A stretch of DNA of 40,121 bases. Source: a virus. The first letter of the stretch is position 1. Every line of letters starts with the position of its first letter. The position numbers were made by a program, and so were the translations under genes. Positions 1 through 7,375 of this stretch are shown one piece after another. Where the stretch lies: IMG/VR virus record IMGVR_UViG_3300021138_000071, positions 1-40,121 of that record. One strand, given 5' to 3'. The notes below the pieces were generated by a model. The model made no database searches. It worked only from the letters and a program-made list of their open reading frames with translations, and was not told the DNA's origin.

Positions 1-1661
1 GCTACTGCGCCTTCTGTTGCTACAGTAGCTGCACCGCCACCGGCGCCTTTCTTTAGAGTTTCGAGAACGCTTCCTCCCCAGCCTGATATTTTACCACTAT
101 ACTTAAATAACGCAATAGTTAATGCACCAAGCGCAAAGGTATTCAATGCTAATGCAGCCGCATAGGGGTTTACGATATTTGAAAGTTTGGTCGTTATAAC
201 ACCAAAATTTCTACTTGCATCTCTCATGAATTTCACAAAACCCAGAGTAGAATCATCTTTGGGTTTGGTTGCTTCATCTGCCTCAGCCGCACGCTGACCT
301 GCAGTTTTTCCTTCTGCTGCATTAGCCATTTGTCTGCGAACTTCTTCAGACTCTACGGTCATACCCTGGCTTTGTGCAAATTGAGCAGCGTTGCCACTGA
401 ATTTTACTGTGCTCCCGAATATCTGATTCCTTATGTCACCGGCTTTTAATTGGTCTTCTTGATACTTGGCTATGGCTTTAGAAACGTCTGCCTCTCCTTT
501 TTCATTTCGCATGGACAGATACTGCTCAAAATCTCGTTGCATGTTGGGATTGCTTGCTAAATTAGCGGCACCAAGTTTGCTGTGCAATGTTCCAGTTGAA
601 ATCAATTCCATCGCACCTACATATTGCATAGAATTTTTATCGCCGCCCCCTTGTCTAAGGGCTTCTGCAAGCAATGCCTTTTCCATGTCTAGTCGTGCTT
701 TAATCTCATCTGCTTTTTTAGTTGCGTCTGGAGTATTAAGCTTTCTAAGTCTTGCTTCTTCTTTTGACAACTCATTTTGATGTTGCTGTATTTGAACTGT
801 TCTAGATGCTTCTTCTTGTTGCTTTTTCTGTTGTTCAACACTTTGACCTGTAAGAGTTGACAACTTAGTTAAATTATCTAAATAATTTCCAGTAGCGTCT
901 GCTAAGGTTTTTTGGTTTTTAGTAAAAGTACTAAGAGACTGACCAGTTGATACCAAATAACCTACAGTGTCTGCTTGCGCTTGAGTATATTCTTCCTGAC
1001 TATACCCTAACGATCTATACTTATCCATTTGTTCTTTGATTACTTTACCGCCTTCAGAGTACATGTCGGTAAGTTTACCAAATTTATCAAGTGCGCCTTT
1101 TGTAGTCCCTCCCAATGCTATCATATTACCGTTCAATGACTTGAACGCATTGCCAAACTTTGACATGTTTTCAGAAGTATAACCAGCATTAGTTGCTAGA
1201 GTTACTAACTCTTTATATGTCTGTGACGCTCCTATGCCCGCTTTGGCAAGGTCGTCATAAGTCTCCATAATTTTATCAGCTTGTTTGGTTAGTGAGCCGG
1301 CAAGAGCGGTTAGAGCACCGGTTACCATTACTAATCCCTGCCCAAACCCCGGTATCAGTTTAACTACGCTAGCGAGACCATCATGCATTGAGTCAACGCC
1401 GCTTTGGTATTTGGCAAGCCCTGATGTTTGTGCGTTTAATGCCTGACCAAAACTTGAAAGCCCTTTAGTTACTCCACTTTTTAAGTTGTCTATTGCACTA
1501 TTAAGAGAGTCTATGCGACGTTCTAAATCACGCTGCTTTTTCTCAGCTATGGCTTGAGCTTCAGAGTAAGCGGATGTAACGCCCGTACTTTTTCTTATCG
1601 CATCGTTAAATTTGGTAAACGCTTCAAGTAACTCGGGTGTTATAGGATTTTCTTCTGCCAT
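1..1661 (-). CDS. Tail tape-measure-like structural protein (C-terminal part cut off by the window)
   Basis: The frame opens at ATG 1661 and stays open to the window edge (553 codons seen, no stop). A GGAT stretch lies just upstream as a weak ribosome site. The protein starts MAEENPITPELLEAF. It has a Gln/Lys/Glu-rich, coiled-coil-like N-terminal section, long helical Gly/Ala/Ser/Lys segments, a hydrophobic patch near residues 85-120 (IPGFGQGLVMVTGALTAL) and another near 505-530 (AAALALNTFALGALTIALF). Long helices with hydrophobic membrane-like segments are typical of tape measure proteins, which set tail length and are ejected through the tube. It lies divergently next to gp26/gp51-like genes, whose lambda-type counterparts chaperone the tape measure, which supports the call. 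I see no single diagnostic motif, so another large virion protein is possible. Confidence 0.58.
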   Translation of the reverse strand, partial: MAEENPITPELLEAFTKFNDAIRKSTGVTSAYSEAQAIAEKKQRDLERRIDSLNSAIDNLKSGVTKGLSSFGQALNAQTSGLAKYQSGVDSMHDGLASVVKLIPGFGQGLVMVTGALTALAGSLTKQADKIMETYDDLAKAGIGASQTYKELVTLATNAGYTSENMSKFGNAFKSLNGNMIALGGTTKGALDKFGKLTDMYSEGGKVIKEQMDKYRSLGYSQEEYTQAQADTVGYLVSTGQSLSTFTKNQKTLADATGNYLDNLTKLSTLTGQSVEQQKKQQEEASRTVQIQQHQNELSKEEARLRKLNTPDATKKADEIKARLDMEKALLAEALRQGGGDKNSMQYVGAMELISTGTLHSKLGAANLASNPNMQRDFEQYLSMRNEKGEADVSKAIAKYQEDQLKAGDIRNQIFGSTVKFSGNAAQFAQSQGMTVESEEVRRQMANAAEGKTAGQRAAEADEATKPKDDSTLGFVKFMRDASRNFGVITTKLSNIVNPYAAALALNTFALGALTIALFKYSGKISGWGGSVLETLKKGAGGGAATVATEGAV

Positions 1662-1670
1662 TTTTTATCC

Positions 1671-1680
1671 AATAAATATA
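1671..1680 (+). promoter_or_regulatory. Candidate T4-type late promoter upstream of gene 26
   Basis: AATAAATATA matches the T4 late -10 box (TATAAATA) at seven of eight positions. The predicted start near 1684 gives a leader of about 50 nt that carries a good ribosome site (AAGGAT, 1721-1726) before ATG 1733. The same core precedes other structural genes here (10028, 19296), and the window encodes the matching sigma factor gp55. It also lies in the leader of the divergent gene at 1661, where I found no clear promoter. Confidence 0.5.
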
Positions 1681-1732
1681 ATAAGTATTTAGTTACCAAA
1701 TATATACTCATTTTTTACACAAGGATAATTCT

Positions 1733-2554
1733 ATGAGCGACAACCCTCTTAAGCAGTATTTTAGAAGACCAGCTATTTATTTAAAACTACCCAGTGCTGG
1801 ACAAGGGTATGAGCCCGGAGTATTAGAACTGCCTCACAATGGAGAATTGCCAATTTACCCAATGACTGCAATAGATGAAATCACTGCTAGAACCCCAGAC
1901 GCACTTTACAACGGTACCGCTGTTGTAGAAATCATGAAAAGTTGCCTTCCAAATGTTAAAGATCCTTGGGAAGTGTTTAGTTCAGATTTAGATGCGATTA
2001 TGATAGGAATCAAAGTTGCTTCTAATGGAAATGACATAGAAATGGAAAGCGAATGTCCTAAGTGCAAAGAAACTGGTAAGTACGGTGTTAACTTGGCTGC
2101 TATGCTAGCCCAACTAAAATCTGGGGATTACACTAAAGAACTGAATATACATGACTTGTATTTCAAGTTTAGACCGCTAAAGTTCAAAGAAATGAATGAT
2201 ATCAACTTAAAGCAATTTGAAATACAAAAAACACTATTCCCTACAGATACAGACACTGAAGAGCAGCGCAACAAGAAAAATAAAGATGCACTTAAAGTAG
2301 TAACTGATTTAACTATTGATGTGCTATCAAAGGCTATTGAGTACATCAAGACACCAATTGGCATAGTATCAGAAAAGCCATTCATCTTAGAATTCTTAAG
2401 AAATTGCGACCGTCTTACTTACAACAAAGTAAGAGATTACACAACTGAACTTAAAGATCAAACTGAAATGCCACCACTAGATATCGTATGTGTTAATTGC
2501 AGTCATCCCTATAAGTCTAAATTTACCCTAAACGTCACTGATTTTTTCGAATAA
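1733..2554 (+). CDS. 26: Baseplate hub assembly protein gp26 (T4_baseplate family)
   Basis: 273 aa, ATG start with AAGGAT seven bases upstream. The sequence (MSDNPLKQYFRRPAIYLKLP...) resembles the gp26 family of T4-like phages, which takes part in making the central hub of the baseplate. Two CxxC pairs are visible (C108/C111 and C253/C256), which could form one zinc ribbon joining the middle and the end of the protein. It is longer than T4 gp26 (about 208 aa). The gene ends in GAT TTT TTC GAA TAA; the T-run is a -1 slippery site, so a fraction of ribosomes probably make a longer product fused to the next ORF. Family call is firm; the metal site is inferred from cysteine spacing. Confidence 0.83.
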   Translation: MSDNPLKQYFRRPAIYLKLPSAGQGYEPGVLELPHNGELPIYPMTAIDEITARTPDALYNGTAVVEIMKSCLPNVKDPWEVFSSDLDAIMIGIKVASNGNDIEMESECPKCKETGKYGVNLAAMLAQLKSGDYTKELNIHDLYFKFRPLKFKEMNDINLKQFEIQKTLFPTDTDTEEQRNKKNKDALKVVTDLTIDVLSKAIEYIKTPIGIVSEKPFILEFLRNCDRLTYNKVRDYTTELKDQTEMPPLDIVCVNCSHPYKSKFTLNVTDFFE

Positions 2555-2590
2555 GGCTTCTTAATATGGCACCCGCAGCCATTAAGAAGC
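2542..2590 (+). promoter_or_regulatory. Programmed -1 ribosomal frameshift signal joining gp26 and the gp51-like ORF
   Basis: Slippery heptamer T TTT TTC sits at 2542-2548 in the gp26 frame. After a 6-7 nt spacer, a perfect 10-bp stem follows: GCTTCTTAAT (2556-2565) pairs with ATTAAGAAGC (2581-2590), possibly with a G-U pair below and an inner GGC/GCC (2568-2570/2578-2580). The -1 frame has a TGA at 2539-2541 and is then open through the whole downstream ORF. The shift can therefore only occur between 2542 and the gp26 stop at 2552, exactly where the heptamer is. The product would be about 348 aa (272 of gp26, six linker residues RIRLLN, then 70 aa). Confidence 0.72.
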
Positions 2591-2778
2591 TGTTGGACGG
2601 GTATGAAAAAGAATGCGAAGATATAAAAAAGGGAGCCATAACTATGGCATGGTATATGCGTGGCGGTGTTTCCTACCAAGATATCCTCAACATGTCTTCT
2701 TCCGAACGGGAAGAAATCAATAAACTTATTGAGTCCAACTTAGAAACAACTAAGAAAACACAATTGCCGTTCTTCTAG
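2566..2778 (+). CDS. 51: gp51-like baseplate hub assembly / tail assembly chaperone domain
   Basis: 70 aa; visible core WYMRGGVSYQDILNMSSSER, then NLETTKKTQLPFF at the C-terminus. This size, position after gp26 and LPFF ending fit the short gp51-like hub assembly proteins annotated in cyanophage-type T4-like phages; T4 gp51 itself is much longer. It can be read two ways: as its own ORF from ATG 2566 (AAGG at 2553-2556 as ribosome site), or as the extension of gp26 by -1 frameshift, in which case it plays the part of the T domain of lambda gpGT. The ATG lies in the loop of the frameshift hairpin, so independent initiation may be poor. The identity as gp51 rests on context and recollection of the family, not on a strong motif. 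Confidence 0.58.
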   Translation: MAPAAIKKLLDGYEKECEDIKKGAITMAWYMRGGVSYQDILNMSSSEREEINKLIESNLETTKKTQLPFF

Positions 2779-2789
2779 TGCGCCAAAGA

Positions 2790-3285
2790 AAGACGAACTA
2801 CGTTCGTCTAAGACCTCACTTCGTTCGGTCTTGTTTTTCTTTTAAAGTTATTCAACTCTATTTTACAATTTTTTATTCTTCTTTTATTATTGACTGGAAT
2901 GATATCTTGCACATGCAGCTCAGAGCCCATGGTAGTGCTATTCAGAACTACCCATGGACGAAAGTTACATGCAGTCGTCGCTCCGATGTTTATCCCCCGT
3001 ATAACTAGCCCGTTCGTACTGCTATACGCCACCGGTTGCTCTGTAAGGTTTAATGGGGTCGTAGTGAAGTGATTGGCTTCAGGCCAATGTTAAGCAACGC
3101 ACATTCTATAACATCAAAACATAGTAGTTATAGACTTGTTCAGGGTTCGCTTTTTGTCGATTGCCCTGTCGGTGTGCCGATGTCTTGCTTTGTACAAGAC
3201 ATCCTACTCCAGATCCGCAGGCTACTGGCTTCCCAGGCTTGCTCAAGGAGAGTCAGGGTACCCTGACCAGACGAGTTTTGTAGCT
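2790..3285 (-). ncRNA. Candidate large structured non-coding RNA, class not recognised
   Basis: No ORF here looks like a protein. By hand count 2941-3240 is about 48% G+C, richer than the surrounding AT-rich genes, and it is packed with complementary segments. Seen (plus coordinates): 3252-3267 palindrome GTCAGGGTACCCTGAC; 3179-3187/3195-3203, 9 bp; 3225-3228/3233-3236, 4 bp; 3141-3145/3164-3168, 5 bp; 3105-3112/3127-3134, 8 bp; 3072-3077/3083-3088, 6 bp; 3035-3040/3093-3098, 6 bp enclosing the previous one; 2998-3003/3023-3028, 6 bp; 2927-2936/2947-2957, 10 bp with one bulge; 2892-2896/2972-2976, 5 bp enclosing the last. The minus strand is preferred because a promoter lies at its 5' end, its loops are purine-rich, and an A-rich tail leads into the terminator. 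ACATGCAG occurs twice (2911, 2967). Large phage RNAs such as GOLLD or ROOL are the obvious comparison, but I do not recognise their motifs. Confidence 0.5.
2791..2843 (+). terminator. Tandem-hairpin terminator between converging transcripts
   Basis: First hairpin: AGACGAAC (2791-2798) pairs perfectly with GTTCGTCT (2802-2809). Second hairpin: AAGACC (2810-2815) with GGTCTT (2827-2832), followed by GTTTTTCTTTT (2833-2843). In the plus direction this is a good intrinsic terminator 13 nt after the gp51-like stop. Read from the minus strand, the first hairpin is followed by TTCTTT, so it could also end the candidate RNA coming the other way. Confidence 0.7.
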
Positions 3286-3291
3286 GTAGGT

Positions 3292-3320
3292 ATAATACCG
3301 GTTGAGCTTTATTAGGGCAA
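3292..3320 (-). promoter_or_regulatory. Sigma70-like promoter for the candidate RNA
   Basis: On the minus strand: -35 TTGCCC (3320-3315), 17-nt spacer, -10 TATTAT (3297-3292). That is 4/6 and 5/6 matches to consensus at the ideal spacing. Predicted start is near 3285. It sits three bases beyond the stop codon of the upstream nuclease gene and points away from it into a region without genes, which is the placement expected for a separate RNA gene. Confidence 0.5.
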
Positions 3321-3322
3321 AG

Positions 3323-3910
3323 TTAGAGCTGTTGACTTGGTGTCTGTTGAGCTGTAGTAACGGTTAAATAAGGTGAGCTGTTTAAATTTGTGTTAGTGTT
3401 AGTTGCGCCGCAATATGCAGCAAAAATATCTCGGTTGTGTTTGAAAAAGTTATCGAATTCTAAGATAACCCAATCCTTATGATTAGAACTGGTGTAGTAT
3501 AGAAAATGATCTGTGACCCAAGTGTATTTACTTTGAAGCGCAACAAAACGGCCTTTGCGGTTAAATTTCATAAAAAGTACGCTAAGATCGTCTGGTTCTG
3601 CCACATCCATCATCTGTGCTAACCAGCTGTCAAGAATTTTACATCCCCCGGCTAGTACTTGATGAAATGGAAAGTCAGCATAACTTTTACATTCTGCATT
3701 TAATTTAGAGAAACTTTGTCCTGGAACAATGTCTCCCTTGAAACTTCTGATCTGTCCTTCGTGTAAAACTTGAGTTCTTGTTTGATTCTTGCCACCGATA
3801 TAAGCACCCGAGCCCGGAGCCCTAATAAAAGACTCTCCGTATAACTCAGATAAGAAACTAGCGACTTCTCGCTCAAAACCTGAACCTTTCGCTTTCTGTG
3901 GGCTAGCCAT
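3323..3910 (-). CDS. PD-(D/E)xK-type nuclease, Holliday-junction-resolvase-like
   Basis: 195 aa, ATG with an AAGAAAG stretch upstream, two bases after the stop of the HNH gene, so co-transcribed and probably coupled. The order KGSGFEREV (residues 8-16), RAPGSGAY (30-37), GDIV (about 59-62) and AECKSY (about 72-77) gives the E...D...ExK pattern and the R..GSG element typical of Hjc/RecB-like resolvase folds. A role in branched-DNA processing would suit its place downstream of genes 47 and 46, but the substrate cannot be read from the sequence. The last 35 residues are Asn/Thr/Gln-rich and look disordered. Alternative: a DNA-degrading or intron-type nuclease of the same fold. Confidence 0.62.
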   Translation of the reverse strand: MASPQKAKGSGFEREVASFLSELYGESFIRAPGSGAYIGGKNQTRTQVLHEGQIRSFKGDIVPGQSFSKLNAECKSYADFPFHQVLAGGCKILDSWLAQMMDVAEPDDLSVLFMKFNRKGRFVALQSKYTWVTDHFLYYTSSNHKDWVILEFDNFFKHNRDIFAAYCGATNTNTNLNSSPYLTVTTAQQTPSQQL

Positions 3911-3912
3911 TA

Positions 3913-4551
3913 TTATATTTCTTTCTTGTTTTTACAGTTGTCACCGTGCCAACGATGAAACATGTTAATACTTATACTCTTACCGCAGTGCCCACATATT
4001 TTTTTGATTTGTGAGGTGTGTCTGCCTTCGGCTAACATTTTTTCATTTATACTGCCACCTAAGAAGTGATGCTTACCTTCAGCTACTAATTGTTTAGCTA
4101 ATTTTCGTTGAATCTCTCCGCCGACAAAGGGATTTGTCCCTTCTTCTACTCTTTTTAGATTTCTTGCTCTGGTAATCTCTCCGCTATTCAAGAAATGATG
4201 AGTCCCGTTTTTTACGCGGTCTGAGCTAATACTTGAGCCGTCAGGTCTTTTTAATAGATGGTGAGATCCGTTATTAACCCGTAACTCAGCGGATTTAGAA
4301 GCGATATAGGATAATTCTTCGGCTGACAACTTCAATCTTCTTGCTAGTAAATTACACGCTCCCCAATCACCCTGAGAAAAATGTATATCGTAGTGTTCTT
4401 TAATGGTAACCAATTTCAGATTTGATATGTCATTGTTTTCATGATTACCATCAATGTGATGAATGTCCATAGGCTTACCGTCAGCATCCCGAGGAATAGC
4501 ACCGAAGTGTTGTTTATAAATATTGCGGTGGTTATTATGTGGACTTAGCAT
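3913..4551 (-). CDS. HNH homing endonuclease with NUMOD3-like repeats
   Basis: 212 aa. The HNH core is at residues 29-57 (DIHHIDGNHENNDISNL then KEHYDIH). Behind it are five short repeats of the kind NGSHHLL, NGTHHFL, EGTNPFVGG, EGKHHFLGG, EGRHTSQ (about residues 92-178), the pattern of NUMOD3-type DNA-binding modules in phage endonucleases. A C-terminal CGHC...HRWHGDNC element may bind zinc. It lies between gene 46 and the PD-(D/E)xK gene in the same orientation and is not inside a gene, so it is a free-standing homing endonuclease. There is no clear ribosome site before the ATG; the 38-nt gap to gene 46 holds an AT-rich hairpin. Confidence 0.85.
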   Translation of the reverse strand: MLSPHNNHRNIYKQHFGAIPRDADGKPMDIHHIDGNHENNDISNLKLVTIKEHYDIHFSQGDWGACNLLARRLKLSAEELSYIASKSAELRVNNGSHHLLKRPDGSSISSDRVKNGTHHFLNSGEITRARNLKRVEEGTNPFVGGEIQRKLAKQLVAEGKHHFLGGSINEKMLAEGRHTSQIKKICGHCGKSISINMFHRWHGDNCKNKKEI

Positions 4552-4566
4552 GATATTAGTTATGAT

Positions 4567-4588
4567 AATTTTTCATCACTGAAAAATT
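4567..4588 (-). other. Short AT-rich hairpin between gene 46 and the HNH gene
   Basis: AATTTTTC (4567-4574) pairs perfectly with GAAAAATT (4581-4588) around a 6-nt loop. No T-run follows it on the minus strand, so it is not a convincing terminator. It may mark an mRNA processing or stability site at the boundary of the homing gene insertion, but it could be chance in AT-rich DNA. Confidence 0.25.
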
Positions 4589-4589
4589 T

Positions 4590-6356
4590 TTATGCTGGTT
4601 CCCCAGATGAACTGTAGGTAGTAAAGCCGCCCTCTTTAACTACTTTCAATATGTTATCAACACGACTAGATAGTTCCTCTCTATGTGAAACCAACCAAAT
4701 AGATTTATTGCGGCGGCGAGTCATATCTTTAAGAATGGACATTGCATTTTCAACGCCGATGGTGTCTAATCCAGAATCAATTAATTCGTCAATAAATATA
4801 GTATTGATTGGGAAATATAAATTTTCCCACACATCTCTAAAAGCAAACGAAAGAGAAAGTATGAGCCTATTCATTTCTCCGCGGCTAAGGTTATAGAAAT
4901 CAAGTTCTCTACCTAATTCTGTGATCTCAACATTTAAATCATTTTGAAATACTACTTGATGTGGCAATCCAATACGATCTAGATAATGAGTTAGTCTAGC
5001 GTTTAGATAACTTAGGTTCTGATCAATAATCTTTTTACGAACAAACGAATCTTTGTTAGTTAGAAGATTTAGAATGAGTGTTTGGTGTTCTAATACTTTA
5101 GTTAAGTCATTGATAGTATCAAAACTAATTGGTTGCAATGCTTGATTTTCCATTTCTGTGATTTGTTCAGCATATGGATCAGTTTCATTACTCTTATTTT
5201 CAATTTGGTTCAAGATATTAGTGATTTGGCTAGAATGCTTAACTGCTTCTGCCTCAGTATCATAGTGAGTCTTTGGAGCACGACCTAACTTACCCAACGC
5301 ACTTAGTGCATTAGTATGCTCAGTTAGTCGCTCATTAGTAGTAGACTCTAGCGCAACCGCATCTTTAAGTGCTTTCTTTTTATCACTTAACACGGTCTTG
5401 TGCTTATCATCGTGAAATTCTTGTCCACACGCATAACAAGTATGATTTTTTAAATCATCTATTTCTTTCTTTAACTTGTCGATTGTTTTGCGTTCTTTGG
5501 ACAAATCGGTCTCACAACGAGCAATCAATTTCTTTAGATCATCGATTTGCTTGGATTTTTCATTGTAAGTAACCAAATCTTTATGTGATTGCAATTCTTT
5601 ATCAATGTCGATCTTAGTTAGGTCATCATATTCTAATGCTAACTTGTTTAAGTCTTCGTCATGTTTGTTTTGCCAAAGACGTTGGCGACGCTTGGTACTT
5701 TCAATTTGTTCTTTTACACGCTTGTTGGCTTCTTCAATAGCCTTGATGTTAAACTCTTCTTGTTGAATAGCATCTTTAGACTGTTTCACTTTTTCCTTAA
5801 GTACTTCTGCTTTTTCAGAAAGCAGAGTGATACCAAGCAACTGTTCAATTACATTGCGCTGATCGTTGGCTTTCATAGCCAAAAATGGTTCACTATAAGT
5901 ATTAAGAGCAACAGTATGCTTGAACATATCTGGAGTCATACCAATTGCTTTTTCAATATGCTCTTGTGTTTCTTTGTTTTCACCCTGAGCATCATCGGTT
6001 GATTCTTGTAAGTTGCTATTGACATAGAACTTCAAAATGTTTGGTCTACGACCACGCTCAATCTTGTATTCAACACCGTTAGCACTAAACTCTAGTGTAA
6101 CAAGCATACCCTTACCGTTAGTACGATTGATTAGATTATCTTTTCTAATACTATTAATTGGTGTGCCAAATAACGCATAACTCAACCCTTGAATAAGAGT
6201 TGTCTTACCTGTACCATTTCTAGCACCGTCACCGCCCAAGTCTAAGTTTTCACCTAGAATTAGTGTAAGTTCTTTGCTGTCAAAGTTTACCGCTTGCATT
6301 ACTTGTCCAATAGACAAGAAATTACGTAAAGTTATATTTCTAAGTACGATGCTCAT
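4590..6356 (-). CDS. 46: Recombination endonuclease subunit gp46 (SbcC/Rad50-type ATPase)
   Basis: 588 aa, close to T4 gp46 (about 560). With gp47 it forms the SMC-like nuclease complex that resects DNA ends for recombination-dependent replication. Motifs in order: Walker A with the T4-type insert (GENLDLGGDG then ARNGTGKTT, residues 35-53); a charged coiled coil about 180-305; zinc hook CYAC (307-310), a standard CxxC; returning coiled coil about 315-430; ABC signature LSRGE (490-494); Walker B TIFIDEL (519-525); D-loop DSGLD; H-loop SHRE (557-560). All key residues are present. The ATG overlaps the gene 47 stop (ATGA), so the two are translationally coupled. Confidence 0.96.
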   Translation of the reverse strand: MSIVLRNITLRNFLSIGQVMQAVNFDSKELTLILGENLDLGGDGARNGTGKTTLIQGLSYALFGTPINSIRKDNLINRTNGKGMLVTLEFSANGVEYKIERGRRPNILKFYVNSNLQESTDDAQGENKETQEHIEKAIGMTPDMFKHTVALNTYSEPFLAMKANDQRNVIEQLLGITLLSEKAEVLKEKVKQSKDAIQQEEFNIKAIEEANKRVKEQIESTKRRQRLWQNKHDEDLNKLALEYDDLTKIDIDKELQSHKDLVTYNEKSKQIDDLKKLIARCETDLSKERKTIDKLKKEIDDLKNHTCYACGQEFHDDKHKTVLSDKKKALKDAVALESTTNERLTEHTNALSALGKLGRAPKTHYDTEAEAVKHSSQITNILNQIENKSNETDPYAEQITEMENQALQPISFDTINDLTKVLEHQTLILNLLTNKDSFVRKKIIDQNLSYLNARLTHYLDRIGLPHQVVFQNDLNVEITELGRELDFYNLSRGEMNRLILSLSFAFRDVWENLYFPINTIFIDELIDSGLDTIGVENAMSILKDMTRRRNKSIWLVSHREELSSRVDNILKVVKEGGFTTYSSSGEPA

Positions 6357-7369
6357 AAGTTCTGATAAATTTCCATAAGCAGCTTAACATCAAATTCTTT
6401 ACTTTCAATGTTGCTAATTTGATCTAGTATTATCTTATCTACGCTTTCAAATTTCAACTCACCTGGGGCTAAATCTTGTGCGTGTTGGTCTGATTTAATT
6501 GGGATCAATGACATTTCTCTTAATTGATGTTCGGGAATAAATTTCTCTCGCAAGAAATTTGCTTCTTCGTATGTGATTTCATAATCTAAGTGTACTCTGA
6601 CACTAGAGCGGGGCAGCAAGAGTCCATCGGGATTTTCTAGTACATCACTTAACTTGCAGACCCTAAACACTGGCTGATTAGGCCAAGGATGGAACTCAGG
6701 TTCGCTACCCCACTCTAGTATCATCATACCTCTTTGATCGTCACCGGCATCTGCATAATTGTGCGGAAAACAATTACCTATATACCAGACATTTTGCTTG
6801 CTCTGTCTTTTATGAAAATGACCAGAGAATACTTGATCAAAACCTTTTAGTTGATCAGTATTGATTTCTCCGTGATCGGGCATTTCCACCATAGCATTCA
6901 TATAAAAATGCGGCAGTTCAAAATGCCCAAACAAATACTTGCCTTCTAGTTTCTTTAATTTCTTAAAGTCTTCACCAACTAGCCACGGAGCAATAGTTAC
7001 ATCACCGTGATTAAAAAAGTCATTTACAATAGTGATGTTGGGCAAATGCTTAGCCCACTCTACGCTATGAATGTCTCGCTTGTCACGATAGTAAAGATCG
7101 TGATTGCCCGGAATAAAATAAACTTGATCGAAATTATCGCTTAGTTTTTCTAAGGCTCGCAAACTATACTGAAGTGTTTGTATATTAATACTTGCACGAT
7201 GGTGATTCCAATCGCCCAAGAAAAAACAAGTTTCACAATTTTCACTCTTGGCTTTGGAAATAAACCAATCAACAAAATCAGCACAATCGTTATTGTGCTG
7301 AATTGAATTACTCTTGAGTCCAAAGTGAATATCAGTTAGGACTGCTGCTTTCTTAAATAAATTTGACAT
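6353..7369 (-). CDS. 47: Recombination endonuclease subunit gp47 (SbcD/Mre11-type nuclease)
   Basis: 338 aa, equal to the T4 family length. Metallophosphatase motifs are complete: D13/H15 (TDIHFG), GDWNHH (52-57), GNHD (88-91), GHF (148-150) and GHFHK (183-187), which bind the two metal ions of the nuclease site. It pairs with the downstream gp46 ATPase through a four-base overlap. The start ATG has no good ribosome site at normal distance (AAAGG is about 16 nt away), and a promoter-like sequence lies so close that the mRNA could be nearly leaderless. Confidence 0.94.
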   Translation of the reverse strand: MSNLFKKAAVLTDIHFGLKSNSIQHNNDCADFVDWFISKAKSENCETCFFLGDWNHHRASINIQTLQYSLRALEKLSDNFDQVYFIPGNHDLYYRDKRDIHSVEWAKHLPNITIVNDFFNHGDVTIAPWLVGEDFKKLKKLEGKYLFGHFELPHFYMNAMVEMPDHGEINTDQLKGFDQVFSGHFHKRQSKQNVWYIGNCFPHNYADAGDDQRGMMILEWGSEPEFHPWPNQPVFRVCKLSDVLENPDGLLLPRSSVRVHLDYEITYEEANFLREKFIPEHQLREMSLIPIKSDQHAQDLAPGELKFESVDKIILDQISNIESKEFDVKLLMEIYQNL

Positions 7370-7375
7370 CAGTAA

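Noticed and set aside
466-780. 104-codon plus-strand open frame
   Set aside because: It is antisense to the tape-measure-like frame, Ser/Leu/Phe-rich, without a ribosome site.
2887-2985. Group I intron core: minus strand ACGACTG, a P8-like hairpin, then AAGATAT and CAGTC
   Set aside because: The elements resemble the R and S segments, but five extra bases separate AAGATAT from the P7 strand, no convincing P3/P4-P6 was found, and no split gene flanks the region (the next gene lies on the other strand).
3141-3168. tRNA-like T-arm (CAGGGTTCG ... CCCTG)
   Set aside because: The loop is 18 nt instead of 7, and no acceptor, D or anticodon arms can be fitted around it. I saw no tRNA in the window.
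2778-3266. Several short open frames (60-76 codons, both strands) in the gap after the gp51-like gene
   Set aside because: They overlap one another in different frames, have no ribosome sites and unlikely compositions, and the DNA shows dense inverted repeats instead.
3291-3296. Perfect plus-strand -10 TATAAT
   Set aside because: No -35 at 16-18 nt and no plus-strand gene or RNA follows; the antisense TATTAT with a well-placed -35 explains the sequence better.
4515-4522. Perfect TATAAATA late box on the plus strand
   Set aside because: It is inside the minus-strand HNH gene, encoded by the codons for NIYK, and points antisense into genes 46/47 with no plus-strand gene following.
4791-4800. 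AATAAATATA late-type box on the plus strand
   Set aside because: It is the antisense of the gene 46 Walker B codons (TIFIDEL) and has no downstream plus-strand gene.
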